The notes under the pieces are model-generated. The model did not search any database and was not told where the DNA came from. It was given only the letters and a program-made list of their open reading frames with translations. The position numbers and the translations under genes were made by a program. From contig JADNRV010000052.1 in assembly GCA_015499995.1 (NCBI GenBank), positions 62,001 to 126,000 on the forward strand: 64,000 nt of DNA, given 5' to 3'. Source of the stretch: Flammula alnicola. Lineage: Eukaryota > Basidiomycota > Agaricomycetes > Agaricales > Strophariaceae. Of this stretch, positions 37,107-49,416 are shown in pieces; the first letter of the stretch is position 1; the number at the start of each line of letters is the position of its first letter.

Positions 37107-40100
37107 ATGGACATCGAAACGCTTAACATTACAAGTAGGTTACCTATATCGAACTATTCCCTTATCGCATTGACAGATCAACGTCTGTAGTCATTGGTGC
37201 TAGCCACCTCCCGCTGACCTTTTCAAAACGGGAACCGAAAGCGTTCATCGAGCTTAAAACTCGCAACATTACTTGCCAGACGCTTCCTATGCAGAGACCA
37301 AGCACAGAACCACGTTGGGAGCATGACCGGGAATTTACATTGTGAGTGACACAGGTAGCATTCCCGTATTTTACTGACTAGGATTAGTCCGAGCCTGAAT
37401 AGAGATACGATGGTCACGTTTTCCGTGTTCCGCAAGGGTTTCGCCTTCAAGGAATTCTTAGGTCGTGCGGAAAGGAGTGTTAGTGAATTGCTTGACTTTG
37501 GGCACGATATTGAAGGCGAGTAACCATTCTTGCATCGCTGCAACTGTTAACACTATTCTTTTGTCAGTGAACTTATCATTGACGACAAGAAAGGCAGAGC
37601 TACCAGCGCCGAACTCATCGTTCGTGTCGCAGCGTCATCTTTGCGCAAACAAGCCGCCAGTATCGTCGCGCAGACGCAGAATACGAAACGGAATCTCTTA
37701 ACTGAACCCACCAATGCTGACATTGCTTCTGCCAAAATGGTCGCCGAAGCAATTGTTGAAAACGAGGATCTGCAGACTGCATTAGAATCAGTACTTTCGA
37801 AGGTCGGCATCCTGCTCAAACTTGGGGATGAAATTGCCAAGGCATGTCCCCGGCTTACCTACACATCGCTTGTATTGACGTCCCTTTAGCTCCACCCTTT
37901 CGTAAATTTGGCATGGCAGGTTGTTTCCGTTGGATTGAAAGTGGGCCTCTTCAATGGATATTTAATCTCTTTTCCGATATTCAAATCGTCTGCAATAGAT
38001 CATTCAAAAACAACGAATGCAAGACCTGAAGCTCTTAGGCCTTACTACAACGATGCGGGATCTTTATTCTGCTGTAACCTCTGACGAAGGGTTACAGAAG
38101 ATCCGTTCTGTCGAACATGTGGTAGAGAGAGTCTTAATCCAAACTATCGAATGCGGCTACTTTATCCAACATGTTCTTCGACAGGATTTCAAAGGTAAAT
38201 CGCTCATTTTCTACTCGAGAAATTGGATAAACAAACCTTGACTTTCACTCTAGATGGGGTCATTGGATTTCTCATGTCAACAACGGAGGCGAAGATTGAG
38301 CGCTTTTCTCAAGCCTTCAAGGACCTAAGAGATAAATTCGATCGGGGGCTCGCTGTTAGCACAGCTATTGTTTCTGTTCATACTCTTGATATTGTCCAGT
38401 CCTTGGGTGCGTCCTCTGCGCATTGGTTGCCTTCCCGTAAACCTCACCTTCCTCTAGACAGGACGCGAAACCTCGAAAGTCTGCGTCATGTGCCAATGGA
38501 GACACATGAGCGCGCTACATGCTTGCCGGGCACCCGATTGGAAATTCTTCAATCTGTCGAGGAGTGGCTGGCAAATACTACCATCGAGCAAAGGGCCTTT
38601 TGGCTCTCAGGATTGGCTGGGATCGGAAAGAGCGCACTATCCACGACCATCGCAAACACGCTGCGTGCTATCAATCGCCTTGGGGCTTTCGTTTACTTTA
38701 ATCGTGAGGTCCAAGGAATGAGCGATCCGGGAATCCTTATAAGGACAGTTGCTTTCCAGCTTGCGGAATTCGACGACCGCATTGGAATCGCGATATCTTC
38801 CGTGATCAAAGAATCGAGGATGATCTCAGAAGCTCCACTGAATATCAGTTCGAAAACCTGCTAGTCAGAGCTTTATCCTCGGTTACGTGGCCATACGGCC
38901 CCATAGCTGTGGTCATCGACGCATTGGATGAATGCGGCAACGAGCAGAATCGCCAGACATTATTAAAGGTTCTGTCCGATGGATTGACAGACCTCCCTTC
39001 ATTTATTCGGATTATCTTCACCAGCCGACCAGAATCAGACATTACCCGCACTTTTGAGACGCACCCTTTGGTTAAATGGAACCCCCTCGATATCCTCGCT
39101 CTAGAAAATAGGAAGGACATCGCGACCTTTATTCGCTATCGTACAACGGAAATCCAGAAGAAACGTAAAGTTTTCCCGTCAGATTGGCCTGGAGAGGACA
39201 CAATCCGCGATTTAACAGAGCGTTCTTTTGGCCTTTTTCAATGGGCATTCACTGCCTGCCGTTATCTCGACAATCACGATCCTCGATCCAAACTCCAAGA
39301 AGTCTTGGAGAAGTCGGTCGTTACTTCGGGGCCATTCGCAGCTCTTAGTTCATTATACGAAACAGCCATTCTCGCTGCAGGTAATTGGGCCGACATGGCG
39401 TTCGCTCGGTTCTGCAATGAGCTCCTTGGACTCATTCTTGTAGCAAAGAACCCAATTTCTTGCTCCGCCATCGACACCATCCTCTGTCGCAAGGAATCGT
39501 CTGCCGAGACAGTCGATCTCTTCCTGTGTTTTCTGTACCGAGGTAAAGATGACACCGTCCAGTCTCTTCATCCGTCGTTCGTCGACTATCTCGCGGACCA
39601 TGAATTGTGCGGGTCTAAAAGCAAGCCCTGGTTTATCGACAAGAAAGAAGTTACTTTACAGATTGCTCTCCAATGCGTGGAACTGCTCGACAGAGAACTC
39701 AAGGAGAACATTTGTGGTTTGACGTTACCGCAATGGGATGCCACTAAAAGACTTCCAGACGGCATATCATACTCATGCAGATTTTGGTCGAGCATGTCTC
39801 CGAGGTTTCAGACACTGCTTACATCGCATCTGTCGCAGAAAAGCTACACCTCTTTTTGGGTCGACATCTACTACACTGGATAGAGGCGATGGTTATCCTG
39901 GATTACCATGGGGAAATTATTCGCTTGTTGCGAATGCTTCTTCGCTGGACGAAAGTACGTCGTTGACATCCGTCTCTATCTGCCGCACCTAACCCCAAGT
40001 TATAGAAATTATCACCAGAGTTTCGTAATTTCCAACAGCTGGTGTATGATGCCTGGCGATTTGCACGATACTTTTCCAACACTATCCAGCAGCACCCTTT

Positions 40101-42349
40101 GCTAGTCTATTGGAGTGCTTTACCATTTACTCCCGCGCGCACATCCGTTTTCCGAACATTCCATCACGACGGGCTGCCGCAGCTCCAGAATCCACAACAG
40201 TTTTGGCCTCCAGAGCTGCAGCAACTCAGAGGCCACAGCCAGCCGGTTAGGGCAGTGGCATTTTCACCCGATGGCTCAAAGATTGCCTCAGGATCTGATG
40301 ACGAAACGATACGTGTCTGGGATTCAAATACCGGCAATGAGATTATTCCGCCACTCAGAGGCCACAGTGGCGCGGTCCGATCCGTTGCGCTCTCAGAAAC
40401 CAGAATTGTGTCGGCTGCAACCGATGGTACGATTCGTGTCTGGGATATAATCACCGGCAAGGAGATTATAGGCCTTCTGCCTATCGGAGGGCACAGAAGT
40501 TATGCCGTCCTATCCGTGGCGCTCTCTCTAGATGGGTCCAAAATTGTTGCGGGTTTGGTAGATGCGACTGTTCGTGTATGGGACATAAACTCGGGACAGG
40601 AAATTCTTCCAGCATTCAAGGGACACGCCAATGCCGTTACATACGCTGCATTTTCCTCAGACGGTTCAACAATTGTGTCGTCGTCACATGTTCCTATGAA
40701 TATTTGCGTATGGGACACGAAGACTGGCAGGAGTGTTCCTCACACATCACAGGAAAACATCCTCCAAATTGGGTCCAAAATATCATATCAATCGAAATCC
40801 GTATGGGATGAATTCACTGCCAGTCATCCGGAGTTCGCGGTGTACCGTTTTCCTTCTATGACCTTTTCGCCTGACGCGACTCAGATTGTCGCTATATCTC
40901 AGGATGGCAAAACGATTCGAGTGTGGGACGCCAATACTGGCCTCGAGGCTCTCCCTCCATTTGGCGGGCATAGCGATTGGGTTACCTCTCTTGCATTCTC
41001 GCGCGATGGTTCGAAGATTCTCTCGGGTTCAGTTGATAAAACTGTGCGCGTTTGGGAGGCGAATCCCAGCGTCAGCCAAGCCAAAGCCTCAGATATATCG
41101 TCGAGTGACCTGGAGGACCGCGTGGTCTTATCAGTCGCATTTTCGCCGGATGGGACAAAGATTGTTTCAAGCTCCAGGGATGAAGCGATAGTTGTTTGGG
41201 ATATAAAGACCGGAACCACCGTTGCGAGTCTCCCTCCACTCCAAGGAAACCGTATAGCGAACAGTGATGATGTGACGTCTGTCGCATTCTTGCCGCGAGA
41301 TGGGAAGAAGATCGTATCAGCGGCTTGCAACGACACAACGATACGCGTTTGGGACGCCAAAACAGGCTCGGACGTGGTACCACCTATCGCCGCTCACAGT
41401 CGTGGTGTTATATCCATCGCATGTTCGCCAGATGGTTCGAAGATTGTCTCAGGGTCCCTTGACAAAACAGTACGCCTCTGGGATGCGCTCACGGGAAACA
41501 AATTTTCCAATTACTCGAAGGACAAGAGGCCCATGTTCTATCTGTTGCATTTTCCCCAGACGGGTCGAAAATTATTTCAGGATCGCGAGATAATTCAATA
41601 TGCATCTGGAATGCAGAAAGCGGGGCAATGATCCATAGCCATGGAGCTATTCTACGCCTCGAACAGGATACATACAATCCTCGCGCAGTCTGTGCTGCGT
41701 TTTCTCCTGATACCACCAAATTTCTCTCAAGTTGTGAACGCAACGCGTACATTCTGGATGCCAATACGGGTGAAGAAATCGCGCCGGCACTCACAAGTCA
41801 CGTAAATGGTTGGGTCAAGAACGATTGGGTCAAGTTCATTGCAGTCTCGCATGATGGTTCCAAGGTTGCCTTGGGTTCGGGAAACCCACTGCTCTGCATC
41901 TGGGACCTTTCCAACAGAGACGTTCTCCCCAAAATGATAGCTCATCCATTCGACGTGCATTCTGCTGGATTCTCGCCTGACGGGACCAAAATTGCGTCAG
42001 CGTCGGGTGGGAGGATATACATAATGGACACAAATACTGCAAGCTCGAGACAGCCCTCGTAACCACCCTCCTAGATAATGAGGTTGGGCTCTCTGGACTG
42101 CTCCCAATGCCTTTCAGCCCGGCATCACAAAGGATTTCTTTAAACGGAGATGGTTGGTTGATTGATACCGTGACCGGCGTCTTCCTCACCAAAATTTATG
42201 CCGAGTTACCCAAGCTCGACTACTGGCTTAGCCACGGTTCTATCTTTGTAGGCTGGATTTCAGGCGATAAACCACCTCTTGAGATTCATTTTCCTGATCT
42301 GCCAGAGCCCGAGTCTGTTGACATTCAAGCCCGCGATTCACTGGGGTAA
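37107..42349 (+). pseudogene. C2-NACHT-WD40 NLR-type gene with four frame breaks
   Basis: Domain order: a C2-like domain (VVIGASHLPLTFSKREPK, MVTFSVFRKG, FLGRAERSVSELL, SAELIVRVAAS), a helical linker (LHPFVNLAWQVVSVGLK), a NACHT NTPase (Walker A GLAGIGKSALS near 38620, Walker B AVVIDALDECG near 38920, IIFTSRPE), a helical region, then about 13 WD40 units from 40220 to 42050. Such STAND proteins, including Podospora HET-E, act in fungal non-self recognition and cell death. The frame moves one base back at about 38845, 39787, 41505 and 42041. Each is explained by loss of one base, and the protein resumes directly. An intron ending at 37889 uses a GC donor (37842-37843). The 5' exon (Met at 37107) does not join cleanly, so the start is uncertain. 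It is either a recently dead gene or affected by base-calling errors. Confidence 0.8.
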
Positions 42350-43008
42350 TACGTATTTTCATTGCGAGTTTTGTTCAATGCGCCGGTTTTGAATATCTAC
42401 GTAATTCGTATTAAATTAATAACCATGCCTGAGATGTTTTTACGACGATTCAGAGTTAATTACAGACCTTGTCGCCTCTCGTCGCTACCAACAGTGACCA
42501 AATGAGCCGAGGTCATGTCCTTCCCAAGTTCCAGAACTCCTACATAAATAGACGGGGCCAAAAAGCTGAAACTCGGAGAACGCAGATCGCTGTTATGAAT
42601 ATTTAAAAGCAGTACAAGAACATCACGACACTAAATCTCATGCTACACGTTACATCAAAATTTACACGAACATATAAGTGATTGAAAGAGTGAAATATCA
42701 GTATGTCTAAAGATAACTTAGGTCAAGTAGCAAAGATACAACAACTATCCAAGTGAAAGATCACAAGAAGGCAAGGAATGGGAGTCGAGGTACTTAATAG
42801 CATAGTTTGTATGATTCAGATCACAATATCGTCAGAGCGCTGTCGGCGGTGCCGGAGATTGTCGACTTCATCGTCGACTTCATCACAGATAGGCTAACAT
42901 TGATCGTGGTACTGCGAAGTAGGAACAAGGTAAGCTCAGAAAAATATCAGATGTAGATGAGTCGACAAATGACTTACAAGTCGAACATAATAAAGGCAAG
43001 CTCCCGTT
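42350..43008. other. convergent intergenic interval
   Basis: The 3' ends of the NLR gene (plus) and BTB gene (minus) face each other. AT-rich, no gene seen. Confidence 0.45.
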
Positions 43009-44003
43009 TCAGCAGTTTTGGTCCTTGCAAATATCATCCCACGTCCCCAAATGAAACAAGCTCGGCAACATCTGCCATACCTTCTCTCTCCCATCGCGGT
43101 GCTGTGCCTCTGCCATCGCCTGGCACTTGTTACACAGCATCAGCGATTTCCAGTCTGTGTACTCCTCCAGTGGATGCGGGCTAACCCGCAGGTTCTCGAT
43201 ATTCTCGAGCTTCAGGCCGCGCGGTACACGACTTTGGCACCCCGTGGCACACTGCGGCGACTGCTTGAAATCTAAGAGGAAGCTGTGGGTCTGTTTCTTC
43301 TGCATCTCCCAGAGACGCTCTTTCCCCGCGAGGCACAGGGCCTTATCTCGCCATGATAGGACGCTGTTAGCTAAGATTTCGTCGACAGAGATATGGGCGC
43401 AGAGGTAAAAGGCCCAGGGAAGAACCTTGGGCACGGTCGTCTCTCGTGCAAGGGGTATGATGCGAACAATCTCAGAAGGTACGTATTGGATACCCCGGGT
43501 CAACACTTCATCGCAGCCCTTCAAAGTCGACGGGAATTTTTCCTGGATGATCGTAATACACTTGTTCCTTAGCTGTTGCATGCTGTACTTTGTGCTGATC
43601 CTGAGGATGCCCGAGATGAAGGTAATGAGCGTAGATAAACTCGTATCGGGTTTGAGTTTATCGAAATGACTAGAACTTTCAATATGGATGCGAATACAAG
43701 ACTGTCGAAAGGAAACACTCACAACGCATCGTAAATTACGCGCATGACGTCTACGAAATCATTGACCGAATCCGAGAGCACGACCATAGGACATCCATCG
43801 TACATTTCTGCCTTGCTGGGCTGCGGCACGTCCCACATGCCATTGAACACTTCCGAGTGGCGGGCTAATACCGACTGATGGATCCGAAACGCAGTTCTCT
43901 CGACAATAACCACCACAGATCCGTCGGAGAAGTAGAACTCTGGATGTCGGACGATAGGTGCTTCAGGGACTGGCTTAGGCTTCGCCTGGCTGGATCCATC
44001 CAT
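43009..44003 (-). CDS. BTB/POZ-domain protein, agaricomycete type
   Basis: Exon 1 (44003-43723) encodes MDGSSQAKPKP and the BTB core: HPEFYFSDGSVVVIVERTAF, RIHQSVLARHSEVFNGMW, GCPMVVLSDSVNDFVDVMRV, IYDAF. A 53 nt GT-AG intron (43722-43670) is phase 2, and exon 2 (43669-43009) gives HFDKLKPDTSLSTLITFISG, LRISTKYSMQQLRNKCI and a long helical C-terminal part. That part carries cysteine pairs (CATGC, CNKC) which might bind zinc. The total is 313 residues. BTB domains dimerise and often link substrates to Cul3 ubiquitin ligases. This family is much expanded in mushrooms, and no specific function is known. The frame is open upstream to 44078, but the Met at 44003 fits the family start better. Confidence 0.85.
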
Positions 44004-45837
44004 CGCAATGGGGATCCCAGGATCCCAAGCGCCGCAACGGTGTGGTGGCAAGAGGAGAAAAATGTTCACCGACAACAAACACCAGTCACTTACCTTTTTT
44101 GGTTGCAGTCTGGGCGTCCGAGGTTTATCCGCCTGTCGATGTTACGAGTCCTATTTATAGGAGTCGTTCTTTTTACCCAACCCTCCGCAGAAAAAAACGT
44201 TACGCTTGAATACCGCAGGAACAACTTTCCTATTTTGGAATGATGGCATCACCGGCTGCCTTTGTTCCGATGCGTGTTGCTTTTCGGTGTTACATAATGC
44301 CCGACGGCAGCCAGGCAGCTCCGAGCGGAGTTTCAAATATGTGAACTTTCGGCTACACACCGTTGCCACCTCCTTATCGCCCACTTCCCACCTGCTAATA
44401 CTACCATCGCCATCCGTAGCTCCCCTCACGGCAAACCCACGGAGCCAACAAGGACCCACGAAAACCCACGCCAGCGAGCCATGAGGCCTTGAGGGCTCGT
44501 CAGCGCCGTTTTGCGTCATCAGCAAGCCGGCTACGGAACCCGATGACGCCAGCGAGGAAGGGCGCCAGGAGGAAGAGGGAGCTAACGAATGGTGCCAGGT
44601 ATGTGGTCACCACCCCCTACCCTGCTGCTAACCCCCGCCACCCTCATTTCCTGCAGATGCAGACACCGTGGGTACCAACCCGCCCCCACTGCAGCACGAA
44701 CACCAGGGAAACGAAACCAAGTACGTGGCGAACCAGCCCGTATGACTCCATTAATGCCCCCACCCCCTCCTTTTTCATTTAGACAAGGGTCGCGGCCATC
44801 TTCTCGCCCATGGCCTCCCCCTCCTTTCCTTCGACCAAACAAAAGGCCATGCCATTGTAATCTCTGCCCAGTGGGTTCCGAACCAACCTCCCACTTCACG
44901 GAGCAGCCACAGGATTGCGCCCTGCATATGCAAACCCCGACATCGACCACAAACACAGGCGCCCCAGGAGCATCAGACAGGTGAGTATGCCCTCAACTCT
45001 ATACTTTCACTCTGCACAACCCTGCTAACTACCCACGCTCCATTTTTTTGTGTAGGATGCGCCTGTGGCCGCCGCGCCCTCCCCACCTTCAACGATATGA
45101 ACGATCCTGGCACATGCAGTGACATGTGGCCCACAGCGACCATGAACGATGCCAGCAATCGCGCTGCTGGAAGGATTTTGGGGAACAAGGTATGTATTAC
45201 CCACACCACACACCACACCTTTTCTCGAGTGGAACAGAGCTCAAGGTTGCAGCCTTGCCCTCCCCTTCCCTCGCTAATGCGAGTACACACAGCACCGACA
45301 TTGAATGCTGACCCCCCACAAACCTGCTTGCCGTGGAGCAGCCTTGAGCACCCACTCACGCCTATCATTTCCCTATCATTTTGACACCGTGATCACTGCT
45401 TGTAGTATTTACTTTACATAGATGTACTAGATATTTTTCAATATAATTATTTGACTATCTATAATATGTTTGAAGGTTATTCCTATAATTTAAATGAATT
45501 TCTACCAAGGCTTTCCTTCTGAATCCAGTATCGAGTTCGAACCATGAATCACGGGAGTGCATGTGATATAATAAAAGGACTCGTAACGCCGGGCGCAGCC
45601 TCGGCCTGCACAACCAAGTTGAGTTACAAATCGTTGTTTTGACACGAGTACACATTTAGGAAAGGCCGAATCGATGAATTCTCCCTTGTAGCGTTGGCGG
45701 GAGCTCTACGGCAGGATTTTGATTTTTGATTTCGGATAAATTTATTTCACCGGTTGCGGAGTATGCCGGGCTGTTCACAAGGTTGTCGGGGATGTTGTAG
45801 CCGGTCTACAACGTACGTCGTCTTGTTGCCTCTCATA
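44004..45837. other. intergenic with GC-rich intron-like block
   Basis: No recognised gene. Between about 44480 and 45200 the plus strand is GC-rich and dotted with strong splice-like pairs: GTATGTGG to CTGCAG (44598-44657), GTACGTGG to TTTAG (44718-44783), and GTGAGTATG to TGTAG (44982-45055). The frames between are proline-rich with a Cys/His-containing piece (CHCNLCPVGSE), but no reading through all of them resembles a known family. It may be an unrecognised gene or gene fragment. Confidence 0.3.
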
Positions 45838-46516
45838 CAGTCCTTTGCATAATTTTGTGAAAGTCGAAACATTTTGAAATAATCACGTGCTGATGGTGCC
45901 TCAGCCAAACATCATCGGCAACGCATCGGCAGATACTTGGCAGATATGGACTACTTGGGCTATCCTTGCGCGCTCGCCAGTGTGCTAGAGCCTTGGAGAA
46001 TTCGTACGAACTTGTGCTGGCAATTGGAGTGTGGTTAGGCTGGAATGGGTGTGTTGTTCAAATTATTGAAGCAGATGGGCAGTCATTGACTCATCGAGGA
46101 TATCGTTCAGTAGACTTTAGGATCCACAGGTATTGGCCTGCGATGCTACATAGGGGACAATTTAAAACTCCCCAAGAAATTCTTTGTTCTGCGACCTTTT
46201 ACCTTACAGCAGCACCGTACACAAAGTGGGCAGTTCAGGTGCCAATGACCCATCAAGTGGTCCTTGAGAGTTAAGTTGGCCCATATTAAGAATTAATAAA
46301 ATAATCAAAATCCAGCAGAACCTAGCACAATGGGCAATGGACAGAGTAGACGGAGTGCTGTAGTACAGAGGGTTGCAGATGGGAAACCGAGCAGACATAA
46401 CTGCCGATCGGTGCCGGTCGGTGCCGGCTGGTGCCGGCCATATTTGGCTGAGGCACCATCAGCACGTGATTATTTCAAAATGTTTCGACTTTCACAAAAT
46501 TATGCAAAGGACTGTA
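45836..46516. mobile_element. Tc1/mariner (pogo/Fot1)-like MITE with perfect 72 bp inverted ends
   Basis: The element spans 45838-46514 (677 bp). Its two ends are perfectly inverted copies of 72 bp, beginning CAGTCCTTTGCATAATTT. TA dinucleotides flank both sides (45836-45837 and 46515-46516), the target duplication of Tc1/mariner-type elements, and CAGT-type ends fit the pogo/Fot1 branch. The interior encodes no transposase, and next to the right end it has short repeats of GGTGCCGGC-like units. It is thus non-autonomous. Perfect ends of this length suggest recent activity or gene conversion. It ends 99 bp before the start of the dehydrogenase pseudogene. Confidence 0.88.
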
Positions 46517-46613
46517 ATGATATAAATTCAACAAACTATTCAATATAACACTCTTGTTTGCCACTACTATCTCCATTGTTCTTCCATTTTTTGTTTTACA
46601 TATACACAAAATT

Positions 46614-47452
46614 ATGTCGCACCCAACTCAGTTCAAACGTATTGTCGTCAACTCGCGACCTGTTGTGACATCGAGCCAGACACATTCAGGACTGAAGTCG
46701 TCCCCTTTTCTTCTATCAAGCCAGGCAAAGGAGAAGCTCTCGTACAATGCACATGGCTCAGCTTGGACCCTGCCATGAGAGGTTATATTCGGGACGTTAG
46801 GAGTTATTTGCCCCCGGTGCAAATTGGGGAGGTATGTGTTCAACCAGGACTGGAGCAAGTCAGTTAAGAGGTCGGGGTGGTTATGCGCGCTTTGGGTTTG
46901 GGTGTGATTATTGAGGTTGGTCTGGTCAGCCAGTTCAAAGTCGGAGACCATGTTAGCGGACCTTGGGGTGCGTCTTTTGACTTTCACTGGGATATACGCC
47001 GTGTTTATTGATACCCACCACCACGAATAGGCATGACGGAATACGCTGTGATGAAGGACAAAACCCTCGATAAGATTGAGTAGGTCCTGGAAATTGGCCA
47101 TCAAATAATTGGGCGCTAACGCATAATGCAAATGGACATAGTCTTCCTCCTGGTGTTGAGCCCCTCGATTTCTTAAACGTGCTCGGAACATCGGGTGCGT
47201 GGTCCAGATAATAAACCGCGCCTCATGCCTCACCTATCTCTCCATTTTTTTAGGCTTGACAGCATACTTCATATGTTATCCTCCATTACTGTCGGTTTCA
47301 ATCACGATCACTTACCTTTCGATATGAAAATTGGGCCTCAAAAAGATTGGCGAGCTGAAACCTGGCGAAACCCTAGTTGTGTCTGGCGCCGCCGGCTCTG
47401 TCGGATCCACCTCATGCCAACTGGGCAAAGCAGCCAGAGCGAAGGTCTGTGT
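46614..47452 (+). pseudogene. truncated zinc-type alcohol dehydrogenase / enone reductase pseudogene
   Basis: The reading resembles the NADP-dependent medium-chain reductases of the leukotriene B4 dehydrogenase/2-alkenal reductase type. It shows MSHPTQFKRIVVNSRP, one lost base near 46664, then DIEPDTFRTEVVPFSSIKPG, WLSLDPAMRGYIRD, FKVGDHVSGPWG, MTEYAVMKD, LPPGVEPLDFLNVLGTSGLT and KKIGELKPGETLVVSGAAGS. Introns ending near 47032, 47129 and 47255 still have consensus sites. The next, between about 47271 and 47339, has lost both GT and AG. The gene stops after the nucleotide-binding loop (GSVGSTSCQLGKAARAKV, about 47452). The C-terminal third is absent, and 58 bp later comes the 3' end of the integrase-like gene. 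Confidence 0.75.
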
Positions 47453-47509
47453 CAGAAAATTCAAATACATCATCATTTAAGCTGTATTTAAAATAAGTTG
47501 TGGTGAAAT

Positions 47510-49164
47510 CTAAGTTGACGTCGATGCAACAGCGGCAACATTGATTAAAGGTGCCATAGACGAGAAGATTGCCCAGCCCGATAAAGGATTATTAAGAGAG
47601 GGCTTTCCAACCATATTATACGCATTCCTTGCTGACTCCTCGAACACATCATCTACCCATCGCATTGAATCTTCGCGCGAGATTGGAATCTGCGAACGGA
47701 GCGCGTCAATGACTGGTTGGTCAACAACAATGCGACAATCTTGTGCGGGAGGTTCTGGAACGGTGAAACCATGCCTAGGTGTTGCGCCTGACATATTAGG
47801 TTTCTCTTTCTGGGTGCGAATTTTATGGTTATTCCAAAATTGTACGAATTCGTCGAGCTGGTTTTGGAGAATCTTCGGCCATAACCAATAGAACAAATTC
47901 CTGGTAGATTGGTCAGTAGAGGGAAGAGAAATTGATGATTTTGAACGCGTACGGATGAACAGGATTGTTAGGGTTATAAATTCCGATTTCATAGCCGCTC
48001 CGAATGGCGTCCTTGAGGTTCACTCCAAATGTTTGCAGGAACCAATGCCAAAGTCCTTCGATTGGCGTATTGTGCACACTTCTCATCTGCAGCATCGGTG
48101 GGAACTTTTCAGCATCGAGCTCTGCTGCGTACGTCTCCCTGGCAGCGAATTGAACGAAACAGGACAGCAATAGGAATATTACATTACGACATACCGCAAA
48201 CCTGTTTGGTGGGCAAAAATGTAACCGACCTCAGTGCCTTTATCCGTAACAAATGTGATAGGTATCACTATTCATAATCAATGATAACTCACAAGAAGTG
48301 TAAGTAAAATACTCACATTTATGATTCTCGACACAGTCTAGGTGGACATGACCGATTGTGGTGGCGAGCCGATTATTAGGGACAACCACGAGATGCAGAA
48401 CAAAGGAGGACCATTGGTCCTTGATTCCATAAATGTTCATACCAACCCCACCCATGTTAAGGGCTTGCGCGTTTAATTTTTCATGACCATCAGCGTGATG
48501 TTGGTGGTTTGGACCGATGCAGGATAGGGTCGAGCGTTGAATGCGGTTGGCACCAGGGAAGCGACGGGCCAGCCCCTCTGGAGCGTGGACAGACAGCACT
48601 TTGCGAATAAAATCACTAAATTCATGATCAGTACTGCGGCTTGCGACAAGGAAAGCAAACCAATGAAATAGACATAGTACGAACCGTGGAAGAGGCATTC
48701 CTTCATTGCTGAGGAGTGTTCCAATCGTTCCAACACCACGCCCTTGTGAAGGATCATTTGCAACTTTCTCCAGGACCGCTTGGGTAGCGACATCACCAGG
48801 CGGAGGCTTTCTGGCACTTGGAACAGCAAATTTTTTGTTGAGTTTGTAGAGCATGGCTGATCTGTATGTTCAAATTGATTTTAATGCATGCGTCTCGGAT
48901 AAAAAATGGTGGTAGATGACAAACTTAATAATCAAATTATGCTCCGCTTCAAGTCTTGCGAGGCGTTGAGGAGTGGAAAGCCTCTCCTTTGCATACTGAT
49001 GGAGGGCGGCCTTGAGTGTTTCGTCGTCCGGATCTGATACAGTCAATTTTAAGATTAGTATTGGGTCGGTAAGCCGCTGAGAAATCGGTAATGGAAAGGA
49101 GCACAAAGAACGAACAATTCTTTACACCGTATCCATTGATACCGGCAGGATTATTATTGCTCAT
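47510..49164 (-). CDS. DDE integrase-core-type protein (agaricomycete family)
   Basis: The protein starts MSNNNPAGINGYGVKN (49164). It has a helical N-terminal part (LSTPQRLARLEAEHNLIIK, SARKPPPGDVATQAVLEKVA), a middle with RRFPGANRIQR, then an RNase-H-like core with three acidic positions in the expected order: Asp in HADGHEKLNAQ (about 48490), Asp in VTDKGTEVGY (about 48243) and Glu in HNTPIEGLWHWF (about 48058). A downstream domain contains WLWPKILQNQLDEFVQFWNN and REDSMRWVDDVFEESAR, ending at 47510. Retroviral-type integrases and many transposases use such a DDE triad. This family is widespread in mushroom genomes as stand-alone genes, and whether it is mobile or domesticated is unclear. 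Short GT-AG introns (for example after GLR at about 48160) keep frame. I found no terminal repeats. Confidence 0.75.
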
Positions 49165-49416
49165 CTGGGAGGTGTAAACAGAGGTAGAGCTGGGGTCGAG
49201 CTTGGAGACTGGAACTGAGAGCTGTTCGAGTATAAATAGGCAATTGTACAGTAGCCAAGAAATTTGAATTCCAGTGAATATCTCTACACGCTACTCGATT
49301 GTACAACGATACGAGGGCTGAAATGAAATGAACGAAGCATATTTTTGTGATGAAGAAGAAGCGCGCATGAAGTAAAAGTCAAACCAATCAACCACCACTA
49401 CGTCCACACGTGGATT

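Noticed and set aside
44582..45368. Overlapping minus-strand frames of 124 and 131 codons
   Set aside because: Glycine/arginine-rich antisense readings of the GC-rich block, without introns or motif.
45966..46274. 102-codon frame inside the 677 bp MITE
   Set aside because: No transposase or other motif; the element is bounded by inverted ends and appears non-coding.
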